Shown here: piece by piece, positions 29,488 through 35,508 of the stretch
Layout: each line of letters begins with the position of its first letter
Position numbering within the stretch: the first letter of the stretch is position 1
Source of the DNA: Phocaeicola paurosaccharolyticus JCM 15092
GTDB lineage: Bacteria; Bacteroidota; Bacteroidia; Bacteroidales; Bacteroidaceae
NCBI RefSeq assembly: GCF_000613805.1
Contig: NZ_BAJR01000010.1
Coordinates: forward strand, 1-64,000
Direction: 5' to 3'
Length of the DNA: 64,000 bases
The notes under the pieces: model-generated
The model's database searches: none
What the model was told of the DNA's origin: nothing
What the model saw: the letters and a program-made list of their open reading frames with translations, nothing else
Program-made: the position numbers and the translations under genes

Positions 29488-30033
29488 TCAACACGATAAA
29501 AGTATGATTAACATAATCTTCTCAATACTCATTCTTAACATTTTTATAGCTTGTGTATAATGTGATTTCACCGTAGGAACTGATATATTCATATTCTCAG
29601 CTATTTCCTGATTGCTCATCCCTTTTTGAATCTTTAACAAGCATACCTTCTTTTGCTGTTGAGGCAAGTCCTTGATAATCTTCAATAAATAACTTCTGAA
29701 ATCTGTTTCCTCTACTATATCTACGAAATCGTAATCTTCACTTGCACTTGCCTGTGAAATTTCATAGTTCTTTTCTATTATAATATTTCTATGCTTTATT
29801 TCATTTAATATATGATTCTTCAGAATTGTAACAAGCAAGGACTTTATATTTCTCTCACTGTCAATATTGTCCCTTTGCTCCCATAGTTTCATGAATGTGT
29901 ATTGAACAGCATCTTCTGCCTCATCATTTGACTTAAGATAACGATAAGCAAGTACATACAGAAGTCTGTTGTACTGGTCGAATATCTGTTCGAACATTCT
30001 GTTATCATTATGTTTGAGTCTGTATATCGGCAT
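29488..30033 (-). CDS. ECF RNA polymerase sigma factor (PUL 2)
   Basis: 181 residues, usual ECF length. Region 2 is seen at about 8-75 (FEQIFDQYNRLLYVLAYRYL, DEAEDAVQYTFMKLWEQRD). Region 4 is at about 115-170 with a helix-turn-helix (GMSNQEIAENMNISVPTVKSH). With the FecR-like protein and the STN-SusC protein it forms a complete cell-surface signalling chain. In Bacteroides such ECF-controlled loci most often serve host glycans, which fits the N-glycan reading of this locus. Confidence 0.92.
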   Translation of the reverse strand: MPIYRLKHNDNRMFEQIFDQYNRLLYVLAYRYLKSNDEAEDAVQYTFMKLWEQRDNIDSERNIKSLLVTILKNHILNEIKHRNIIIEKNYEISQASASEDYDFVDIVEETDFRSYLLKIIKDLPQQQKKVCLLKIQKGMSNQEIAENMNISVPTVKSHYTQAIKMLRMSIEKIMLIILLSC

Positions 30034-30115
30034 AATTATAATATTATCATATCGTACATATTAAGCCTAGAATATATTATATAAGTTTTTTAAAATATTT
30101 AATTAAACTTGGTCA

Positions 30116-30123
30116 CAAAGTTA
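30116..30123 (-). promoter_or_regulatory. Predicted -7 box for the ECF sigma gene
   Basis: Minus-strand TAACTTTG fits TAnnTTTG, about 85 nt upstream of the sigma factor ATG. No TTTG is found at -33. Confidence 0.35.
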
Positions 30124-30136
30124 TTATTTTTATTTA

Positions 30137-30316
30137 ATGCGTATCTTTTATATTAGGATAAAAAATCGCTTCATCAGGGAAATGTTACATAACCAATCAA
30201 TTGTTGTGGGAATCGTTAATATCTATTCCGATGAATTTTTTTCGGCAGGAATCTATTCTAGCAAAGACAGTTGGGGCTTGAATACTTGTGAATGGAATGT
30301 CATTGTCCAAAAATAG
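30137..30316 (+). CDS. Possible 59-residue orphan small protein
   Basis: An open frame from ATG 30137 (or ATG 30182, which has CAGGGAA just before it) to TAG 30314-30316. The segment IVVGIVNIYSDEFFSAG loosely resembles the N-terminal GILNVTPDSF region of dihydropteroate synthase, so it may be a degraded folP remnant. Chance is equally possible. It overlaps the predicted sigma promoter region on the opposite strand. Confidence 0.2.
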   Translation: MRIFYIRIKNRFIREMLHNQSIVVGIVNIYSDEFFSAGIYSSKDSWGLNTCEWNVIVQK

Positions 30317-30351
30317 AGGAGAGCATTAAATGTGGGGTACAATTTTTAAAT

Positions 30352-30385
30352 AACCGCTAGTGAGTAGATTTACTCACTAGCGGTT
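30352..30385. terminator. Perfect 15-bp hairpin
   Basis: AACCGCTAGTGAGTA (30352-30366) pairs with TACTCACTAGCGGTT (30371-30385) across a 4-nt loop. It is unusually GC-rich for this region and sits about 50 nt beyond the tmRNA terminator. The flanks are not clearly U-rich; it may be a back-up terminator. Confidence 0.5.
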
Positions 30386-30438
30386 ACTCACCAATAATAT
30401 AGGTTAAAATGAACTATTATGAATAATATGGCAAAAGA

Positions 30439-30471
30439 AAAATCGCATAAACCATTGATTTATGCGATTTT
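30439..30471 (-). terminator. Terminator of ssrA
   Basis: 13-bp stem AAAATCGCATAAA (30439-30451) with TTTATGCGATTTT (30459-30471). On the minus strand it is followed by TCTTTTG, about 35 nt past the tmRNA 3' end. Confidence 0.8.
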
Positions 30472-30505
30472 AATTTGTTTTTGATTCAAAAAAATACTTT
30501 AAAGG

Positions 30506-30899
30506 TGGAGCTGGAGGGAGTCGAACCCTCGTCCAAACAAGAAAGCCATATGCTTTCTACATGCTTATCTTCGCTTTGATTTTCGTGGAAAGGCAAGACC
30601 GAAGCTACCAACCTATCCCTTATCCTCTAAAGTTTCATAAAGATCACAAGAAAAGACCTTTACTATTCCCGAATTTACTGCACCACTTGATCAAACGCTT
30701 CGGAACAAGAGCTTTTGAGTGATGTCTCGTCTCTATCACTATGATAGAAATAAAGTTAATCTACTATACTTCGATTAAGCAGCGAGAGCATAAGATTCGT
30801 TGCCAGATAAAATTTTGAAAACTGGGATTATAGTGCCAATCAACCACGCACTGCATGCTTACATACCACTTTAGCTTGCTGTCAAATCCAGTCAACCCC
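30506..30899 (-). ncRNA. ssrA: Transfer-messenger RNA (tmRNA)
   Basis: About 394 nt. The 5' end GGGGTTGACTGGATTTGACA (from 30899) and the 3' end CAGCTCC-A (30513-30506) pair to form the tRNA-like acceptor stem. GGTTCGACTCCC supplies the T-arm. The following bases are CCT, so the terminal CCA is not encoded and must be added. The tag frame (30804-30775, ending in TAA) reads GNESYALAA, ending in the YALAA degradation signal usual in Bacteroidota. tmRNA with SmpB rescues stalled ribosomes and marks the product for proteolysis. Confidence 0.93.
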
Positions 30900-30945
30900 T
30901 TGATTGAATCTTTATCAACAGTATACTATAGTTAGTATCTGGGTG

Positions 30946-30953
30946 CAAATATA
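30946..30953 (-). promoter_or_regulatory. Predicted -7 box for ssrA
   Basis: Minus-strand TATATTTG fits TAnnTTTG and would start transcription about 40 nt before the mature tmRNA 5' end, leaving a short leader to be trimmed. The -33 box is not evident. Confidence 0.4.
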
Positions 30954-31028
30954 TGAAATTAAATTGATTCGTTATAAGGTGCACAGATTATTATAACTAT
31001 AATTTAATAATCTGTACACCTCTATTGG

Positions 31029-31499
31029 TCAATATTCTGTCTTATCCTCTTTTACTTCCCATTGCCTGAATGCTTCCATAGCTTCTTCCGATAGGAGTTG
31101 TTGAGAAGATAATTTTCTATCTGCGGGCTTAAGGTCTATTTCATCATAGATGAATGAGTCATCGAATCCGATGTCCTTGGCATCTGTTTTTGTATTGCCA
31201 TAGTATATCTTATCAAGATGAGCCCAGTAGATTGCTCCAAGACACATAGGACATGGTTCGCATGAGGTATAGATCTCATAGCCTGAAAGATCAAAAGTAC
31301 CTAATTTTTCGCATGCATTTCTTATAGCCATAACTTCGGCGTGAGCAGTTGGATCGCAGTTATGAGTAACACGGTTTGTTCCTGTAGATAATATTTCACC
31401 ATCTTTTGCTATAACTGCACCGAAAGGTCCTCCGCCATTTTTAACATTCTCTATTGAAAGGGCTATTGCCTTGCGCATTAATTCTTCTTTTGTAAACAT
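31029..31499 (-). CDS. Nucleoside/guanine deaminase-like protein (cytidine deaminase superfamily)
   Basis: 156 residues from the ATG at 31499 (a GTG one codon earlier is also in frame). Zinc-site motifs are complete: H53-A-E55 (TAHAEVMAIRN) and C80-EPC83PMC86, with H53, C83 and C86 as ligands and E55 as proton shuttle. The C-terminal TDAKDIGFDDSFIYDEIDL resembles bacterial guanine deaminase (GuaD) more than the tRNA deaminase TadA. It probably converts guanine to xanthine in purine salvage. It begins 3 nt after the manA stop codon, so the two are likely co-transcribed although their functions differ. Confidence 0.8.
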   Translation of the reverse strand: MFTKEELMRKAIALSIENVKNGGGPFGAVIAKDGEILSTGTNRVTHNCDPTAHAEVMAIRNACEKLGTFDLSGYEIYTSCEPCPMCLGAIYWAHLDKIYYGNTKTDAKDIGFDDSFIYDEIDLKPADRKLSSQQLLSEEAMEAFRQWEVKEDKTEY

Positions 31500-31502
31500 C
31501 AC

Positions 31503-32474
31503 TTAAACGTAAGTTTCTAGGAATTTAACATTACTCTCTACCTCTACCTTTACCTCTTTTGTTGTTGCAGGGAAGAGAACAGACTCACCGGAATGAAGTG
31601 GGAGAGTGTTTCCTTCATTATCCTTTATGGTGCAACCTCCTTCCATACAGATAAATATAACAAATGAGTCAAGCTCACTATAGTCCATTGTCATATTTTC
31701 AGTCAGGTCATATACAGAAGTTGTAAAGTAAGAACACTGAACTAGCTCTACCGGTTCATTCTTGATAGGTGTGTAGCTTGTACGATAATCTTCCTGAACA
31801 GAATAGTCTATAGCATCTTTCGAGAGTTCTGTATGTAGCTCTCTTGTATTTCCATTTTTATCTTTTCTATTGAAATCGTATATGCGATATGTTATATTTG
31901 AGGTCTGTTGAATCTCAGCAATGAAACAACCTGCTCCGATACTGTGAATTCTCCCAGCAGGCAAGAAGAATACATCTCCCGGCTTAACAGCATAGTCTGC
32001 CAGTGCATCGCATATTGTATTATCCTCAATCATCTGAGAATACTGTTCAGGTGTGATATTTTTACTTAATCCAGAACGGAGGTGAGCCTTTCCTTGCCCA
32101 TTGTCAATAACATACCACATCTCTGTCTTACCCATTGAGTTATGACGCTCTTTTGCCAGCTTGTCATCAGGATGAACCTGTATAGAGAGGTCATCGTTGG
32201 CATCGATAAACTTTATAAGTAGTGGGAATGTGTTGCCAAAACGTTCGTAGTTACTCTTTCCTACAAACTTACCTTTAAACTCTTTTACAAGTTCACTAAG
32301 ACGTTTGCCTTTATATTCACCTTCAGAAACAACAGACTCATCGCCTTGGACATCAGATATTTCCCAGCTTTCGCCTACCTGCTCTTGTTTGATATCTATA
32401 TTTTTAAAAGGGATTATTTTATCACCTCCCCAGATGGTTGACTTTAAAATCGGGTCAAATTTTATTGGATACAT
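31503..32474 (-). CDS. manA: Mannose-6-phosphate isomerase, class I
   Basis: 323 residues from the ATG at 32474 (MYPIKFDPILKSTIWGGDKI, the usual family start); the in-frame extension upstream is not family-like. Cupin metal ligands are seen in LSIQVHPDD and GKTEMWYV, and the later AGRIHSIGAG motif is present. The enzyme interconverts mannose-6-P and fructose-6-P in the cytosol. It would channel mannose released by the GH130-containing locus into glycolysis, although it is 15 kb from that gene. A TATTTTTG box lies on the minus strand at 32505-32498. Confidence 0.9.
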   Translation of the reverse strand: MYPIKFDPILKSTIWGGDKIIPFKNIDIKQEQVGESWEISDVQGDESVVSEGEYKGKRLSELVKEFKGKFVGKSNYERFGNTFPLLIKFIDANDDLSIQVHPDDKLAKERHNSMGKTEMWYVIDNGQGKAHLRSGLSKNITPEQYSQMIEDNTICDALADYAVKPGDVFFLPAGRIHSIGAGCFIAEIQQTSNITYRIYDFNRKDKNGNTRELHTELSKDAIDYSVQEDYRTSYTPIKNEPVELVQCSYFTTSVYDLTENMTMDYSELDSFVIFICMEGGCTIKDNEGNTLPLHSGESVLFPATTKEVKVEVESNVKFLETYV

Positions 32475-32497
32475 ATTAATTATTTTAGGTTCAAATA

Positions 32498-32505
32498 CAA
32501 AAATA
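32498..32505 (-). promoter_or_regulatory. Predicted -7 box for manA
   Basis: Minus-strand TATTTTTG, 24 nt upstream of the chosen manA ATG, fits TAnnTTTG. No -33 TTTG is visible. The divergent gene has the same box at 32541. Confidence 0.35.
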
Positions 32506-32540
32506 GTCAGAATAAGCAATTCCCTATTCATTTATTCTTC

Positions 32541-32548
32541 TATTTTTG
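32541..32548 (+). promoter_or_regulatory. Predicted -7 box for the TlpA-like gene
   Basis: TATTTTTG about 50 nt before the ATG at 32598 fits TAnnTTTG. It is the divergent partner of the manA box; no -33 box is evident. Confidence 0.35.
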
Positions 32549-32597
32549 CAAACTTAACAACAGCTTTAGAATTAATTATAAGATAAATAGAAATAAA

Positions 32598-33677
32598 ATG
32601 AACCGTAAATTATTATCAATAGGATTAATGTCAACTTTGACATTATTGAGTTCTGTAAATTTGTACGGATACGAGATAAAAGGTAAAATAGCCTCTTCTC
32701 TTAGTGGCGTAGATGGTAAATATGTATATATATTGCCTATCGGTGCTAAAGGGCTTAATGAGGTCATTGACAGTGCAAAAATAAGTAACAACTCTTTTAT
32801 TCTCTCTGGAGCCGATAAAGGTGAGATGATGTGTAGACTATTTATTCAGGACATGGCTCCCGGGAAAACTTATTCACCATCTTTTCTTTTGGAAAAGGGA
32901 AACTTAGTAGCTACTCTTGATACATTTTCATATGTAAATGGTACTCCGGAAAATGATGCTTTTAGTGCATTAATGAAGAAGGTTGAAGATACTCAGACTA
33001 AGTTGTCCGCTATTCCCAAAGATGCTGATACCGATAAGAAATATGAGGAAATTATTAAAGAGTTGAACGGTGAAGCATATAAATATATTCTTGCTAATCC
33101 AACTAAGCTTACAGCAGCTAAACTCTTTACTGATTTAAGATATGATCTCACTGAGGCTGAACAGGAGGAGATACTTGCTGTAGCAGATGCTAAGTTCATG
33201 TCTTTCCCTGGTGTATCGTCTATTAAGGAACACCTTGAGGTATTGAAGAATGTTGCTCCTGGAAAGAAGTTCATTGATTTTGAAATGGCTGATTCTGAAG
33301 GTAAGCTACACAAGATTTCTGAATATATAGGTAAGGGAAAAGTTGTCCTTCTTGACTTCTGGGCATCATGGTGCGGACCTTGCATGCGTGAGGTGCCAAG
33401 CATAAAGAAGATCTATGATAAGTATAAAGATAAAGGATTCGAGATTGTAGGCATCTCTTTCGATAATAAGAAGGAAAATTGGATGAAGGCAAGAACAGAC
33501 AAAAATATGAACTGGATTCATCTCTCAGACATTAAGGGATGGAAGTCACTTGCAGCTCCTATGTATGGTGTTAACAGTATACCATGTACTTTACTTATCG
33601 ACAAAGATGGCACTATACTACAGCGTAATATATTTGGTGATGAACTTGAAGGTAAGTTGGCAGAACTCTTGAAATAG
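32598..33677 (+). CDS. TlpA-family periplasmic thiol-disulfide oxidoreductase (DUF4369 + thioredoxin)
   Basis: 359 residues. Signal peptide about 1-24 (TLTLLSSVNLYG). An N-terminal DUF4369-like beta-domain spans about 25-130 (YEIKGKIASSLSGVDGKYVYI). A helical linker follows, then a thioredoxin fold from about 225 with WASWC259GPC262 and the cis-Pro motif SIPCTLLID. Proteins of this layout are common in Bacteroidota, where they act as periplasmic thiol reductases or peroxidase-like proteins. The client is unknown. It is divergent from manA and closed by a terminator at 33707-33736. Confidence 0.87.
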   Translation: MNRKLLSIGLMSTLTLLSSVNLYGYEIKGKIASSLSGVDGKYVYILPIGAKGLNEVIDSAKISNNSFILSGADKGEMMCRLFIQDMAPGKTYSPSFLLEKGNLVATLDTFSYVNGTPENDAFSALMKKVEDTQTKLSAIPKDADTDKKYEEIIKELNGEAYKYILANPTKLTAAKLFTDLRYDLTEAEQEEILAVADAKFMSFPGVSSIKEHLEVLKNVAPGKKFIDFEMADSEGKLHKISEYIGKGKVVLLDFWASWCGPCMREVPSIKKIYDKYKDKGFEIVGISFDNKKENWMKARTDKNMNWIHLSDIKGWKSLAAPMYGVNSIPCTLLIDKDGTILQRNIFGDELEGKLAELLK

Positions 33678-33706
33678 AGATTTATTATTGCTATAACAGG
33701 TCCTAT

Positions 33707-33736
33707 AATAGCGTTACACTAAAAAATAACGCTATT
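33707..33736 (+). terminator. Terminator of the TlpA-like gene
   Basis: AATAGCGTTA (33707-33716) pairs with TAACGCTATT (33727-33736), followed by TTATTAT. Further pairing of CCTATAATA and TATTATGGG extends the stem. Confidence 0.7.
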
Positions 33737-33760
33737 TTATTATGGGACACTAAATAATAA

Positions 33761-33794
33761 AAAGGGTTGTACTGTATAATAAGTATAACCCTTT
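33761..33794. terminator. Hairpin between convergent genes
   Basis: AAAGGGTTGTACT (33761-33773) and AGTATAACCCTTT (33782-33794) pair with one G-U. The arms are nearly the same as those of the hairpin at 13124-13160. It may serve as a bidirectional terminator. Confidence 0.55.
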
Positions 33795-33819
33795 ATTGTA
33801 TAATGTTGGTTCATGTAAA

Positions 33820-33853
33820 TAGAAGGTGCATTATTACTAATGAACACCTTCTA
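33820..33853 (-). terminator. Hairpin after the beta-helix lipoprotein gene
   Basis: TAGAAGGTG (33820-33828) with CACCTTCTA (33845-33853), 28 nt past the lipoprotein stop. The tail on the minus strand is TTTACATG, only weakly U-rich. Confidence 0.45.
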
Positions 33854-33880
33854 CAGACAATAAACTAAATAAGCCAACAA

Positions 33881-35431
33881 TCAATAATCACTATTGTTTG
33901 GATCGAAATTAGTCCATCCTTCCATCCAGTTGTCCGATGCATTGAATGCTCCGATATAACTAACTTTATCGAACCCTGCTGAGAGAGCGGCATCGGTAAA
34001 TGCTGCTGCATTAAGAATTGGACTTGCTGCAGATGGTTTGTAACTTACACCTACGTTAAGATTATCTTGAAGCAGAAGTTCATTTAACTGCTTAACTGCA
34101 TTTCCTTTCTGAGCCTTGAAGAATGTTGATGAGTATGATTCTTTAGTCGCATCAATCACAGTTTTTGTTGCTGCATCGTAAAGGTCATCAGTGTAACGTT
34201 TATTAGCATCGGAACCTGTTATTCCCATACCTGCAAACCATACATTCTCTATTTTTAGATTTCCTGATTTAGCACTAGCTACTGTGTTACCCTTTTCACC
34301 GTCAATAATAATTCCGATAGGATAACCTATAGCCATTGAGTTGAAACAGTTAAGTTTGCTTGAGCGTCTTATCTGCATTGCAGATTGGAACTTACCCAAT
34401 GATGATCCGTTATTTGGATTAAAGCTACCTCCGTTTATATATTCGTTTGTGTTTTGGAACCCACTATAAGCCATTGGACCTACAAAAGTTATGTTACTGA
34501 ATGTAGCTGTTGTATAAGGCTCAACAGCTGAACCATCAGCGCAGTTATCTGATTCGAAACCATTTGATTGTGATACGTCGGCAATTTTAGGGTCACGTAC
34601 TGATAGACCGAATTGTACTTTTCCACTAAATCCGTTGTCTGTATCAAACTCATCATCCCATCCTTTGTATGCGATAATATATTTACAGTTTACAGATCCT
34701 CCGAACCATTCGTATGAATCATCGTTAGAATATGATACCTGAATATGGTCAACTTGAGTACCACTACCTACAGAACCGAAAGTGATACCGTTAATCTCTT
34801 TATCTGGCTGGAAAGGGAATCCTGCGAATTCAACACGTACATAGCTTAATATACCAGAGTTGTCGGCTGGATCTGTTCCACCATGTGTACTACGTGGACC
34901 ACCTTCTATCTGCATACCTTCCTTATTGTTCTGATTGTTTGGCGCTTTACCACAGATGATAAGTCCTCCCCAATCACCAGGCTTACGGCTACCCTTAGCC
35001 TGATTTGATGTAAATACAATTGGACTTGTCTGAGTTCCTTTTGCTATAAGTTTACCTCCACGCTCAACTATCAAAGCAGCTTGAGTCTGTTTGTCACCTT
35101 TTATTACAGTTCCAGGTTCTATAGTCAAAGTAGCTCCATTTGCAATGTATACCCATCCTTTAAGAATATATGTTCCTTTCTTAAGAGTCTGAGTGCCATT
35201 GAATACAAAGTTCTGGTCTCCGTTACCAATAACGTTTCCTGTTGGGGCCTCGTTTCCGGCTGTGTCGAATAGAATATGATTACAGCTTACGTGTCCTCCG
35301 TCTGTTCCGAAGATATATTCACTTTTTTCACCACCTCCACTGCTATCAGGGGCATTGTCACTGCTGCATGCTGCTAATCCACACATAAGAAGTGCAGAAA
35401 GAGCAAAACTCATTAATTTGTTAATTTCCAT
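33881..35431 (-). CDS. Beta-helix surface lipoprotein, partner of a TonB-dependent receptor
   Basis: 516 residues. Signal peptide with lipobox GLAAC (Cys near 22) and a Gly/Ser-rich linker (SSGGGEKSE). The body has repeated short beta-strand turns (GWVYIANGATLTIEPGTVIKG, ALIVERGGKLIAKGTQTSPIVF, DHIQVSYSNDDSYEWFGGSV) typical of a right-handed parallel beta-helix. No catalytic motif is recognised. The gene follows a TonB-dependent receptor gene by 77 nt in the same direction, so the lipoprotein is probably its surface substrate-binding partner. The ligand is unknown; there is no SusD-like fold. Confidence 0.75.
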   Translation of the reverse strand: MEINKLMSFALSALLMCGLAACSSDNAPDSSGGGEKSEYIFGTDGGHVSCNHILFDTAGNEAPTGNVIGNGDQNFVFNGTQTLKKGTYILKGWVYIANGATLTIEPGTVIKGDKQTQAALIVERGGKLIAKGTQTSPIVFTSNQAKGSRKPGDWGGLIICGKAPNNQNNKEGMQIEGGPRSTHGGTDPADNSGILSYVRVEFAGFPFQPDKEINGITFGSVGSGTQVDHIQVSYSNDDSYEWFGGSVNCKYIIAYKGWDDEFDTDNGFSGKVQFGLSVRDPKIADVSQSNGFESDNCADGSAVEPYTTATFSNITFVGPMAYSGFQNTNEYINGGSFNPNNGSSLGKFQSAMQIRRSSKLNCFNSMAIGYPIGIIIDGEKGNTVASAKSGNLKIENVWFAGMGITGSDANKRYTDDLYDAATKTVIDATKESYSSTFFKAQKGNAVKQLNELLLQDNLNVGVSYKPSAASPILNAAAFTDAALSAGFDKVSYIGAFNASDNWMEGWTNFDPNNSDY

Positions 35432-35508
35432 TTTTTCTTAATTTATTAATAATGAAAAGCAAATACTATTTATCATTTATCTCTATTAGTAGATTGTATC
35501 TACTATCT

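Larger units (their letters stand above)
30034..30505. other. Intergenic region between PUL 2 regulators and tmRNA
   Basis: 472 bp holding the predicted sigma promoter, a doubtful small frame (30137-30316), a 15-bp hairpin (30352-30385) and the tmRNA terminator (30439-30471). Nothing else was recognised. Confidence 0.5.
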
